DNA of 32,125 nt from Anaerolineales bacterium (GCA_030018695.1 JASEHI010000029.1:1-32125); one strand, 5' to 3'; shown: positions 1-6,581, counted from the stretch's first letter. The notes: a model not told the origin generated them from the letters alone. A program made the numbers and translations.

Positions 1-304
1 GTGCTACTGCTTGAGAATTTGCCGTCCTACGCCAAAATACAACTATCGAGTTTTTTAAAAGCGCGATCTCAACCTCTTTCTTGCCCAAGAGTTGCTCCAA
101 CTCGGCGATGCGGCGTTCATACTCCGCCACGGTGCTATCTTTGGCAAATATCTCTGGTCCTCTTTCAAGAAAGAGGCGCTTCCATGCACCGGCTGAGTTC
201 GGATGCACACTGTATGCTTTCGCTACCTGACCAGGCGTCTTGTCGCCTTGGATAAGTTCCAGCACAATCTGGAACTTGAGCTTCGGTGAATAATTTTTTG
301 GCAT
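1..304 (-). CDS. IS3-family transposase OrfA, partial
   Basis: This is the helix-turn-helix subunit of an IS3-type transposase. It would bind the IS ends and usually forms OrfAB with OrfB by -1 frameshifting. The minus strand from ATG 304 reads MPKNYSPKLKFQIVLELIQG, then an HTH (PGQVAKAYSVHPNSAGAWKR) at about residues 24-43, then a leucine-zipper-like stretch (RIAELEQLLGKKEVEIALLK) at about 66-85. The segment ending LLGKKEVEIALLKN is typical of this group's OrfA C-terminus. An A-rich run (AAAAAAC) near position 50 resembles a slippery site, but the -1 frame meets a stop at once, so frameshifting there is doubtful. The frame is still open at base 1, so the true end is unseen. Confidence 0.8.
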   Translation of the reverse strand, partial: MPKNYSPKLKFQIVLELIQGDKTPGQVAKAYSVHPNSAGAWKRLFLERGPEIFAKDSTVAEYERRIAELEQLLGKKEVEIALLKNSIVVFWRRTANSQAVA

Positions 305-360
305 TGTTGCCTCCTCGTTAGGATCATACTTCGTGCTCTTGAGGAGGTCAATTCTTCACA
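1..360 (-). mobile_element. IS3-family insertion sequence, one end (cut by window edge)
   Basis: The minus strand carries an IS3-type OrfA start at 304. About 55 bases upstream of it a terminal sequence reads TGTGAAGAATTGACC from position 360. IS3-family ends characteristically start with TG, so the boundary at 360 is a reasonable inference. Immediately outside, from 361, a different reading frame opens on the plus strand (see 361-558), as expected if the element landed inside a gene. The other end and OrfB lie beyond the window. Confidence 0.7.
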
Positions 361-558
361 TTACCACTTGGTGCAACTTTTTGGGTAGATATCCCATTTG
401 GATGGAATCCCTTATGGGTTTGGCCATGGGGTGAGGAAAATGGCATGCGGTTTATGTTTTCAAAATATTCTGAAGAAGGCGTGCTTATAAATGAATACCG
501 ACTTTCAGAGCTCTATCTTGGAGATTTTCCTTGGTATTCCGATACTTCCTGTCCATAG
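361..558 (+). pseudogene. 3' remnant of an unknown gene interrupted by the IS
   Basis: Directly after the inferred IS end, one plus-strand frame stays open for 65 codons to TAG at 556-558. It is rich in aromatic residues and looks protein-like (VDIPFGWNPLWVWPWGEE, then MRFMFSKYSEEGVLINEYRL). It has no start of its own and begins exactly at the IS boundary, so I read it as the C-terminal piece of a gene disrupted by the insertion. I do not recognise the family. Local base composition is more AT-rich than the neighbouring genes. Confidence 0.45.
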
Positions 559-735
559 ATTGAACTTACTCATGAGGTAGAAAGGGGTTTTAGAAAGTGA
601 TTATCTTGGCTGCTCAATATCAATTCCAGACGAACTTCCTCCTTTCCTCCATTCTTGCCAAAATACCTATGCCCCTCCACACTGACCCTCCCCCGCGCGC
701 CCTAGCCGAGGTGACGTCATGCTGCCATCGGCTGT

Positions 736-757
736 TTCGGCGACGTGAGTCGCCGAA
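736..757. terminator. Perfect 9-bp hairpin downstream of ridA
   Basis: TTCGGCGAC-GTGA-GTCGCCGAA forms a perfect stem with a 4-nt loop about 45 nt beyond the ridA stop. There is no clear U-run on the ridA strand, so a terminator role is only possible. Confidence 0.3.
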
Positions 758-776
758 GACCCCTCCCGCTATTACC

Positions 777-797
777 CAATCTGCAATCTACAATCGT
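777..797. repeat. Short heptamer array (3 units)
   Basis: CAATCTG, CAATCTA and CAATCGT follow each other in register directly downstream of ridA. The units match the longer NNCAATC/GATTGNN array between the tRNA genes (1661-1751). Confidence 0.6.
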
Positions 798-803
798 AAT
801 TGC

Positions 804-1208
804 TCAGCCTGTCAGGTCTGAAATTGCAATGACCTCGATCTCAACGCTTGCGCCTTTGGGCAGCCCGGCCACGGCGACAGTCGAACGGGCGGGTGGTTTT
901 TGGGTGAAGAATTCGGCGTAGATGGCGTTCATTTGGGCGAAATCGGCCATGTCTTTGAGGAAGACGGTGGTCTTGATGACACTCTCCAGACTGGAATCGG
1001 AGGCCTCAAGCACATGCTTCAAGTTATTGAGCACTTGCCGTGTTTCTGCCTGGATACCACCTGACACCAGTTCGCCTTTGGCGGGATCCAGGCCGATCTG
1101 CCCGGCAGTAAAAACCAGGTTTTCGACTCGAATGGCTATTGAATATGGCCCGATGGCGCGCGGCGCCTTGTCGCTGGTGATGACCTTCTTACCTTTGGAA
1201 GTGGACAT
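804..1208 (-). CDS. ridA: RidA family reactive intermediate (enamine/imine) deaminase
   Basis: RidA hydrolyses reactive enamine/imine intermediates released by PLP enzymes such as threonine dehydratase, giving the keto acid and ammonia. It acts as a cytosolic trimer. The 134-aa length fits the family. Visible motifs are an N-terminal region with AIGPYSIAIRV, FTAGQIGLDP near residue 35, and the C-terminal signature ARSTVAVAGLPKGASVEIEV. That signature carries the conserved Arg that binds the substrate carboxylate and the late Glu. The ATG start has GAGG about 7 nt upstream. The gene stands alone on the minus strand. A MITE lies 23 nt upstream of the start, so its native promoter may have been displaced. 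Confidence 0.93.
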   Translation of the reverse strand: MSTSKGKKVITSDKAPRAIGPYSIAIRVENLVFTAGQIGLDPAKGELVSGGIQAETRQVLNNLKHVLEASDSSLESVIKTTVFLKDMADFAQMNAIYAEFFTQKPPARSTVAVAGLPKGASVEIEVIAISDLTG

Positions 1209-1240
1209 TGTTTACCTCGCTGAGAAAGTTTGTTTGATTT

Positions 1241-1374
1241 GGGTGCGTTTCAAATGAGTTATACCAGAACGTCCCGCAGGCGTTGCCCTGAGCCTGTCGA
1301 AGGGTTGGATTGAGCCAATTTGACCGTCTTTCAAAACCTGCGGGACGGTTGCTTCACTGAAATGAAACGCACCC
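1241..1374. mobile_element. MITE copy 1 (134 bp, 12-bp terminal inverted repeats)
   Basis: The ends are GGGTGCGTTTCA (1241-1252) and its exact reverse complement (1363-1374), bordered by a 9-bp direct repeat. Inside is a second inverted pair, CGTCCCGCAGG (1270-1280) and CCTGCGGGACG (1337-1347). Its left arm is followed by the dispersed core CCCTGAGCCTGTCGAAGGG. No coding capacity is present, so a transposase would have to act in trans. A related copy in the opposite orientation lies at about 14009-14175. Confidence 0.75.
1281..1304 (+). repeat. 24-nt dispersed core repeat inside MITE copy 1
   Basis: The core contains CCCTGAGCCTGTCGAAGGG preceded by CGTTG. The same 24 nt recurs at 29491-29514, a variant lies at 12998-13021, and a split version sits in MITE copy 2. 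Confidence 0.8.
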
Positions 1375-1419
1375 GTTTGATTTTACTGCAAAAATGGCGG
1401 AATTTTTCTCCACCTTTGC

Positions 1420-1448
1420 TTGACAATCTCCCCCTCTACGGGTAAAAT
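1420..1448 (+). promoter_or_regulatory. Sigma-A-type promoter of the tRNA operon
   Basis: TTGACA (1420-1425), a 17-nt spacer and TAAAAT (1443-1448) form a near-consensus promoter. It is predicted to start transcription around 1455, 30 nt before tRNA-Phe. Confidence 0.8.
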
Positions 1449-1484
1449 CACACCCGCTCGACAACGGGAAAATGAATAACTCAA

Positions 1485-1557
1485 GCCGAGATAGCTCAGT
1501 TGGTAGAGCACGCGACTGAAAATCGCGGTGTCCACAGTTCAATTCTGTGTCTCGGCA
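1485..1557 (+). tRNA. tRNA-Phe (GAA)
   Basis: A 73-nt cloverleaf. The acceptor GCCGAGA pairs with TCTCGGC and the discriminator base is A. The D arm is GCTCAGTTGGTAGAGC. The anticodon stem CGCGA/TCGCG holds loop CTGAAAA with anticodon GAA (1518-1520). The T arm contains TTCAATT. CCA is not encoded. First gene of a three-tRNA operon. Confidence 0.97.
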
Positions 1558-1583
1558 CTCTCGACCAGAAAGCAAGGCCGATT

Positions 1584-1655
<72 letters not shown>

Positions 1656-1660
1656 CTGAC

Positions 1661-1751
1661 GATTGCGGATTGCAGATTGATGATTGCAGATTGTCAGTCG
1701 GCAATCCGCAATCGTCAATCGTAAATCGCAAATCGTAAATCGTAAATCAAA
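1661..1751. repeat. Heptamer tandem array between tRNA-Gly and tRNA-Cys (13 units)
   Basis: Thirteen 7-nt units run in strict register. The first five are GATTGCG, GATTGCA, GATTGAT, GATTGCA and GATTGTC. After one transition unit come AATCCGC, AATCGTC, AATCGTA, AATCGCA and further AATCGTA units. The two halves are related as reverse complements (GATTGC versus GCAATC), so the transcript could fold on itself. The array lies within the tRNA transcription unit and must be removed by processing. Confidence 0.85.
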
Positions 1752-1752
1752 C

Positions 1753-1823
1753 GGCGTCGTGGCCAAGTGGGAAGGCAAGGGTCTGCAAAACCCTGATCAC
1801 GGGTTCAAATCCCGTCGACGCCT
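1753..1823 (+). tRNA. tRNA-Cys (GCA)
   Basis: A 71-nt cloverleaf. The acceptor GGCGTCG pairs with CGACGCC, with the U73 discriminator typical of tRNA-Cys. The anticodon stem AGGGT/ACCCT holds loop CTGCAAA with anticodon GCA (1785-1787). The T loop is TTCAAAT. Last gene of the tRNA operon. Confidence 0.97.
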
Positions 1824-1828
1824 CTATA

Positions 1829-1857
1829 AAAACGAGTCTACGCAGGCTCGTTTTTTT
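1829..1857 (+). terminator. Rho-independent terminator of the tRNA operon
   Basis: AAACGAG (1830-1836) pairs with CTCGTTT (1847-1853) around a 10-nt loop and runs into a T-tract ending at 1857, 6 nt after tRNA-Cys. Confidence 0.85.
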
Positions 1858-2116
1858 CGTTCCCCCAGGTGTTTTTCAACGCGAATACTCTTCGAGTACG
1901 ATGTGGCGCGAATAGACGAATGCCGTCGAGCCGTGGATTACAGTGATCACTCTCTGCTTGAATGCGCCTGAGTCCTTCGAGGACCGCCTCGGCCGGATCG
2001 CGGGGGGTGGAGAGCAGTTTGAGGGTCTGGATTTGCTGCGTGGACGGGTCGTAGACGACGAAGTCGGTGAATGTGCCGCCGATGTCAATGCCGATGCGGA
2101 GGGGTTCGTTTTCCAT
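1838..2116 (-). pseudogene. Degraded N-terminus of hydantoinase A / 5-oxoprolinase
   Basis: The minus strand from ATG 2116 encodes LRIGIDIGGTFTDFVVYDP, then LKLLSTPRDPAEAVLEGLRR. This is the unmistakable N-terminal nucleotide-binding motif of HyuA/oxoprolinase proteins, which are normally near 700 aa. After about residue 55 the frame breaks. A neighbouring frame continues ITVIHGSTAFVYSR, matching the next family motif (VIHGTT.ATN), and stops at 1876. The remnant is therefore about one tenth of the normal length, with an internal deletion, a frameshift and loss of everything downstream. It ends beside the tRNA-Cys terminator, which suggests a deletion between this gene and the tRNA operon. Confidence 0.8.
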
Positions 2117-2148
2117 TGTCTGTCATTATAAACGGTATAATTGCCCCC

Positions 2149-4611
2149 ATGTCTGAGTTGAGCGGCGCGAGCCTGCACATTACCGGTATCGTTCAGGGAG
2201 TCGGTTTTCGGCCATTTGTCTATAGTCTGGCGAAACGCTATACATTGACCGGCTGGGTGCGCAATACATCAGCGGGGGTGGATATCGAACTGGACGGTAC
2301 AAAACCTGCGCTGGATGACTTTCTCTTTGCACTGAAGAATGAACTCCCGCCGCTGGCACGCATTGACGATCTGCAGGCGACCGGGCATGGCCCGAACGGT
2401 TTTACGACCTTCGAGATCCTCCACTCCGAGGCTGTCGCCGGCGCGTTCCAGCCGATCTCCCCGGATGTCAGTCTCTGCCCGGATTGCCTGCGCGAGCTTT
2501 TCGATCTCAAAGACCGGCGCTATCGTTATCCATTTATCAATTGCACCAACTGCGGACCGCGCTTCACCATCATCACCGACATCCCCTATGATCGTCCCAA
2601 TACGACCATGGCGCCCTTTGCCATGTGCCCGAATTGCGCGGCAGAATATCAAAATCCGCTCGACCGAAGATTCCATGCCCAGCCGGTGGCGTGTCCGGTA
2701 TGCGGGCCAGGCATCTGGTTGGAACGTTTGAACGTTCAAACGTTTGAACGTTCAAACGTTGAAAATGACGCCATCTTCGAAGCCCAGCGCCTCCTCGCCC
2801 AGGGCAAAATCGTTGCCATCAAAGGTCTGGGTGGCTTTCACCTGGCCTGCGACGCCACCAATTCACAAGCCGTGACCGAACTCCGCAATCGCAAGCTGCG
2901 CGTGGACAAGCCCTTCGCCCTGATGATGCCGGACCTCGAAACGGTGGAGAAGCACTGTTTTGTGAATGACGCCGAGCGCGTATTGCTGGAGTCGCGCCAG
3001 CGGCCTATCGTGTTGCTCTACCGCAGGCCTGAATCCAATATCGCCGCCGAAGTCGCCCCCCGCCAGGATACTCTCGGCGTCATGCTGCCGTATACACCGC
3101 TGCACTACCTCCTGTTCGCTCCTACCAATGAGCTTCATCCTTCATCTTTCATCTTTCATCCTTCATCTTTTACCCTTCATCCTTCATCTTTTACCCTTCA
3201 TCCTTCATCTTTCATCCTTCATCCTTTAGTAATGACCAGCGGCAATCTCAGCGAAGAGCCCATCGCTACCGACAACGACGAAGCCCGCCAGCGGTTGGCC
3301 AGCCTGGCGGATGCCTTCCTGATGCACAACCGCGATATTCGCACGCGGTGTGATGATTCGGTGGTACGCACGCTCGAAAGTTGGCACGTTGACACGTTTG
3401 AAGGTTCAAACGTTCTAACGTTCAAACGTGCAAACGTGTATTTCCTGCGCCGTTCACGCGGCTACGCTCCCGATCCCCTCCAACTGCCCTTCGATGCCCC
3501 ACCGCTTCTGGCGACCGGCGCGGAGCTAAAGAATACTTTTTGCCTGACGCGTGAGCGCTACGCCTTCCTCAGCCACCACATCGGGGACATGCAGAATTAC
3601 GAAACGCTGCGCTCCTTCGAAGACGGCGTGGCGCACTTCGAGCGGCTGTTCCGCATCCAGCCTGAAGCCATCGCCCATGACCTGCACCCGGATTATTTGT
3701 CCACTCGTTATGCTCTTCAACGTGCAGAACTTGAAAACCTGCCAACATTCGCCGTCCAGCACCATCACGCCCACGTCGCCGCCTGTATGGCCGAACACGG
3801 GCTGCGCGGCGAGTCCCCGGTCATCGGCGTGGCTTTCGACGGCACCGGTTACGGCGAAGACGGCGCCATTTGGGGCGGCGAGTTCTTGATCGCCGATTAC
3901 GCGAGTTATCAGCGACTTTATCACCTGGCATACTTCCCCTTGCCGGGCGGGGATGCGGCCATCCGCCGCCCGGCGCGCACCGCGCTGGCGTTGCTCTGGC
4001 AACTGGGGTTGGATTGGGATGAACGCCTGGCGCCAGTAATAGACCTCTGTGATGAAGAACGGATGGCACTACGCGTCCAATTGGAACGCGGCTTGAATGC
4101 GCCCCTGACCTCGAGCATGGGCCGCCTTTTTGACGCTGCGGCAGCCCTGGCAAGCGTGCGCCAAAAGGTCAATTACGAAGCGCAAGCCGCGATCGAGTTC
4201 GAAGCGTTGGCGGATGAGCGCGAGACAGGTGAATATCCGTTCGCGGTGAACAGGCCAGAGGCTTCGCTGCGAGCGCTCAGCCGAGCGGTCCAGCCGCGCC
4301 CGGCTATCGAGGCGCTCATCGCCGACGCGCTGGGCGGGACGCCCGTTGCGGTCATCTCGGCGCGCTTCCACAACGGCCTGGCAGAGATGGTGCGGGAGGT
4401 GTGCTGCCGGATTCGTTCAGAATCTAACATAAATGTAATTGCATTGAGCGGCGGAGTGTGGCAGAATCAGCTATTGCTGGCGCGAACCCTGGCGCGTCTG
4501 CAGGAAGAAGGTTTCCAGGTATACATTCATCGCCAGGCGCCGCCCAATGATGGCGGTCTGGCTTTTGGACAGGCAGCCGTGGCAATCGCAAAGATGCAGG
4601 GTACGGCGTAA
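2149..4611 (+). CDS. hypF: HypF, carbamoyltransferase for [NiFe]-hydrogenase maturation
   Basis: HypF turns carbamoyl phosphate and ATP into a carbamoyl group passed to HypE, the source of the CN ligands of [NiFe]-hydrogenase. The domains appear in order: acylphosphatase (GIVQGVGFRPFVYSLA, about residues 13-30); four CxxC zinc-finger pairs starting at CPDCLREL, CTNCGPRF, CPNCAAEY and CPVCGPG (about 110-190); YrdC-like domain (AIKGLGGFHLACDATN, VMTSGNLSEEP); and Kae1-like domain (HHHAHVAACMAEHG, and NDGGLAFGQAAVA at the end). The ATG at 2149 is chosen because the family begins just before the acylphosphatase motif; the upstream in-frame codons have no homology. At 820 aa it is longer than usual (about 750-780) because three tandem-repeat arrays (2718, 3133, 3380) are inserted in frame at domain linkers. 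No other hyp genes or hydrogenase genes are in the window. Confidence 0.95.
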   Translation: MSELSGASLHITGIVQGVGFRPFVYSLAKRYTLTGWVRNTSAGVDIELDGTKPALDDFLFALKNELPPLARIDDLQATGHGPNGFTTFEILHSEAVAGAFQPISPDVSLCPDCLRELFDLKDRRYRYPFINCTNCGPRFTIITDIPYDRPNTTMAPFAMCPNCAAEYQNPLDRRFHAQPVACPVCGPGIWLERLNVQTFERSNVENDAIFEAQRLLAQGKIVAIKGLGGFHLACDATNSQAVTELRNRKLRVDKPFALMMPDLETVEKHCFVNDAERVLLESRQRPIVLLYRRPESNIAAEVAPRQDTLGVMLPYTPLHYLLFAPTNELHPSSFIFHPSSFTLHPSSFTLHPSSFILHPLVMTSGNLSEEPIATDNDEARQRLASLADAFLMHNRDIRTRCDDSVVRTLESWHVDTFEGSNVLTFKRANVYFLRRSRGYAPDPLQLPFDAPPLLATGAELKNTFCLTRERYAFLSHHIGDMQNYETLRSFEDGVAHFERLFRIQPEAIAHDLHPDYLSTRYALQRAELENLPTFAVQHHHAHVAACMAEHGLRGESPVIGVAFDGTGYGEDGAIWGGEFLIADYASYQRLYHLAYFPLPGGDAAIRRPARTALALLWQLGLDWDERLAPVIDLCDEERMALRVQLERGLNAPLTSSMGRLFDAAAALASVRQKVNYEAQAAIEFEALADERETGEYPFAVNRPEASLRALSRAVQPRPAIEALIADALGGTPVAVISARFHNGLAEMVREVCCRIRSESNINVIALSGGVWQNQLLLARTLARLQEEGFQVYIHRQAPPNDGGLAFGQAAVAIAKMQGTA
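2718..2757. repeat. Octamer array O1 inside hypF (5 units)
   Basis: Units are GTTGGAAC, GTTTGAAC, GTTCAAAC, GTTTGAAC and GTTCAAAC, consensus GTTNNAAC. Two of the units are reverse complements of each other. It is translated as part of a linker (LNVQTFERSNV) between the zinc fingers and the YrdC domain. Confidence 0.9.
3133..3223. repeat. Heptamer array inside hypF (13 units)
   Basis: Thirteen 7-nt units, CTTCATC with variants TTTCATC and TTTTACC, run in register. They are translated into a heptapeptide-like repeat (HPSSFTL, HPSSFIL) inserted in the YrdC domain just before VMTSGNLSEEP. The protein repeat arises because three DNA units equal seven codons. Confidence 0.92.
3380..3435. repeat. 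Octamer array O2 inside hypF (7 units)
   Basis: Units are GTTGGCAC, GTTGACAC, GTTTGAAG, GTTCAAAC, GTTCTAAC, GTTCAAAC and GTGCAAAC, in strict 8-nt register. They are translated as an insert between DDSVVRT and YFLRRSRGYAP, where HypF normally has a short turn. Confidence 0.9.
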
Positions 4612-4679
4612 CCGTACCGTTCCTGTTCCTGAGCGCGCGCACAGAACGCGAGGACCTCAAGAGGGCCCGCGCTCTGGGC

Positions 4680-5336
4680 GTGGATGACTACCTGTTCAAA
4701 CCCTTCGACGCATGGGAATTGATTGAAGCTGTCCGCACCCGGTTGGAGCGCCGAAAGGTGATCGAGCTCTTCGACACACGCGCCGCGCATCTTCAGACCG
4801 TGGTGATGCTGGCCAACGTCATCGAGACGCGCGATCCCTACACAGCCGGTCACGTTGACCGTGTGCGGCGGCTGGCGCTTTCGATGGCCTATGCTCTCAA
4901 CTGGAATACAGAGGATATTGTCATCCTGGAATTTGGCGCCATCCTGCACGATGTCGGCAAGATCATCGTCCCTCGGCAGGTACTCCAGAAAATCGGACCT
5001 TTGAATGACGAAGAGTGGAAGATGATCCATGAGCATCCTCACATTGGCGCACAAATATTGGATGGAGTGGATCACCTGCGCCCAGCCATTTCGTATGTGC
5101 TTTATCATCACGAATGGTGGAATGGCAAGGGCTATCCTTACGGACTGAAAGGCGCCGATATCCCCCGCGAGGGACGCTTATTAGCCATCGTAGATGCCTT
5201 CGATGCCATGACCAGCGACCGGCCTTATTGTCGCAGTGTGAGCGTGGATGAGGCGCTGACGGAAATGCGAAAACAATCCGGCGTCTGCTTTGATCCCGAA
5301 ATGGTGGACGTGTTCATCCGATCTTACAAAAGGTAG
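4680..5336 (+). CDS. HD-GYP domain response regulator, 5'-truncated (probable pseudogene)
   Basis: HD-GYP proteins hydrolyse cyclic di-GMP. The domain is intact: HDVGKI (about residues 88-93) and HHEWWNGKGYP (about 142-152), with supporting H and D residues. In front lies only the C-terminal third of a receiver domain. In-frame sequence upstream of the GTG at 4680, back to about 4611, reads VPFLFLSARTEREDLKRARA and then LGVDDYLFKPFD. The receiver N-terminus with the phosphoryl-accepting Asp is absent because hypF ends at 4611. The GTG has no clear ribosome site. A deletion joining the hypF 3' end to the middle of a response regulator explains this best. A shortened unregulated phosphodiesterase translated from hypF mRNA is possible. 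Confidence 0.75.
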   Translation: MDDYLFKPFDAWELIEAVRTRLERRKVIELFDTRAAHLQTVVMLANVIETRDPYTAGHVDRVRRLALSMAYALNWNTEDIVILEFGAILHDVGKIIVPRQVLQKIGPLNDEEWKMIHEHPHIGAQILDGVDHLRPAISYVLYHHEWWNGKGYPYGLKGADIPREGRLLAIVDAFDAMTSDRPYCRSVSVDEALTEMRKQSGVCFDPEMVDVFIRSYKR

Positions 5337-5340
5337 GGGA

Positions 5341-6126
5341 TTACCAGGTGCAGCTTGGGCGGGTGTTGATGCCCGCCGATTTTCCGACGCGCTTGTACAT
5401 GGTCACGCTGGTAAACGGTTCGCCGAGCAAGCCGTCGTGAATCGCCCAGGAACGCAGGCGGATGCTGTGTTCAGCCGCTCGCGGGCGGAATGGCGTGGAG
5501 CCGTCCAACCTGGCGTATAAATCGCCGCTCTCCGCGAATCCAGCCTCGATGCGCTCCATCAGTTTTTTCCCGATCTGGTAACTGAAGCCATAATTCTCGA
5601 AAATGACGGCATTGTGATAATAAAGCGGTTCGACAAAATAAAGGTCGTGACCCAAACTCTGGACAAATGACTCGAAGGCCTCGATGGCTGAAGGGAGCAG
5701 CCGCAAGCCGCGTCGCACCTGACCTGGCGCCAGCCCGGCCAGCATGGCGGCCTCTTCCGCCTCCAGGTTGCGCCGCAGGGTTCCGAATCGGGTCGGCGAG
5801 CCATCCGGCATCTTGTCTACATCGTAGCGGGGCGCGTCTGGATCGTTGAGGATATACAGTAAAACGTGGATTTGGCCGTTGAGGGTGTCAGTCAGGTGAC
5901 CGTACAGGATCGGGTCTGGAAAGCCGAATTTGTGGAACAGCTTTATCTCGACATCCGTGCTGCCGGGGGCGCACTTCAGGGCGACCAGCGAGTTGCCCTG
6001 GTTATCGGTGAATGAGGGAGGAAGCTGGAACCGTTGCGACAGTTCAGGCGGCGCCAAACGGGTATAGATTTCCCTTTTTTCAACTTCCGGGAGGAGATTG
6101 ACGCCGCCAATCGTCGAAGCTGACAT
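5341..6126 (-). CDS. Conserved protein of unknown function (261 aa)
   Basis: I do not recognise a named family. It is a soluble, mixed-composition protein with no signal peptide or membrane segment. The N-terminal half (VALKCAPGSTDVEIKLFHKF, LNGQIHVLLYILNDPDAPRY) looks like a beta-rich domain. The C-terminal half has a distinctive run, VEPLYYHNAVIFENYGFSYQ, then IRLRSWAIHDGLLGEPF. The stretch with NAVIFENYGFSYQ faintly recalls the C-terminal strand and helix of GNAT acetyltransferases, but I see no acetyl-CoA loop. It starts 2 nt after the smpB stop, so it is probably co-transcribed with smpB. Its stop lies 4 nt from the convergent HD-GYP stop, leaving no room for a dedicated terminator. Confidence 0.75.
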   Translation of the reverse strand: MSASTIGGVNLLPEVEKREIYTRLAPPELSQRFQLPPSFTDNQGNSLVALKCAPGSTDVEIKLFHKFGFPDPILYGHLTDTLNGQIHVLLYILNDPDAPRYDVDKMPDGSPTRFGTLRRNLEAEEAAMLAGLAPGQVRRGLRLLPSAIEAFESFVQSLGHDLYFVEPLYYHNAVIFENYGFSYQIGKKLMERIEAGFAESGDLYARLDGSTPFRPRAAEHSIRLRSWAIHDGLLGEPFTSVTMYKRVGKSAGINTRPSCTW

Positions 6127-6128
6127 TT

Positions 6129-6581
6129 TTACTCCCGCCTTTGCATCTGGCGTTCGATCTCACGCTCGGCCTCGCGCCTGGCGAGAACCTCACGCTTGTC
6201 ATGTAATTTCTTCCCTTTGGCAATCGCGATTTCCAGTTTGGCGCGGCCTTCTTTCAAATATACGCGCGTCGGCACGACGGTCACGCCCTTTTGGCGGACG
6301 GCGTCCCATATTTCACGTATCTCTTTCCGGTGGAGGAGCAGGCGGCGCGGCCGTTTCGGTTCGTGGTTGTAGCGGTTAGCCTGGATGTAGGGGGCGATAT
6401 GCGCCTCCATCAGCCAGGCCTCTCGCCCTTCCACCCGGACGTAGGCTTCAGCCAGGCTGACCTGCCCGGCGCGGATGGATTTGATCTCGCTGCCTTGCAG
6501 GGCCAACCCGGCCTCGAAATGCTCCAGCAGGAAGTATTCGAAATGAGCCTTGCGGTTTGTGGCGACTACTTTAACGTTCAT
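6129..6581 (-). CDS. smpB: SmpB, tmRNA-binding protein
   Basis: SmpB binds tmRNA and delivers it to stalled ribosomes for trans-translation. The 150-aa sequence has the family landmarks: VVATNRKAHFEYFL at the start, LALQGSEIKSIRAGQVSL, EAHIAPY, the RRLLLHRKEI segment, and a basic C-terminal tail (GKKLHDKREVLARREAEREI) that enters the ribosomal A site. The ATG at 6581 is preferred over an upstream ATG because it matches the family start. It also overlaps the stop of the upstream MFS gene as ATGA, which suggests translational coupling. No tmRNA gene was seen in the window. Confidence 0.95.
   Translation of the reverse strand: MNVKVVATNRKAHFEYFLLEHFEAGLALQGSEIKSIRAGQVSLAEAYVRVEGREAWLMEAHIAPYIQANRYNHEPKRPRRLLLHRKEIREIWDAVRQKGVTVVPTRVYLKEGRAKLEIAIAKGKKLHDKREVLARREAEREIERQMQRRE

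Larger units (their letters stand above)
559..803. other. Intergenic stretch without a convincing gene
   Basis: No supported coding region. It holds a perfect 9-bp hairpin (TTCGGCGAC, loop GTGA, GTCGCCGAA, 736-757) and a short heptamer array (777-797) just downstream of ridA. An open frame at 597-821 lacks a ribosome site and any protein-like character. Confidence 0.6.
1232..1383. repeat. 9-bp target-site duplication flanking the MITE
   Basis: GTTTGATTT occurs at 1232-1240 and again at 1375-1383, directly abutting the two ends of the 1241-1374 element. Perfect duplications at both borders support a transposition origin. Confidence 0.75.

Noticed and set aside
597-821. Small plus-strand ORF of 74 codons
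   Set aside because: No ribosome site; it runs into the ridA 3' end and has no protein-like features.
1661-1751. CRISPR-like repeat array
   Set aside because: Units are only 7 nt with no unique spacers, and no cas genes are present. The same applies to the other heptamer and octamer arrays.
3821-4371. Antisense ORFs inside hypF
   Set aside because: GC-rich shadow frames of a well-supported gene.
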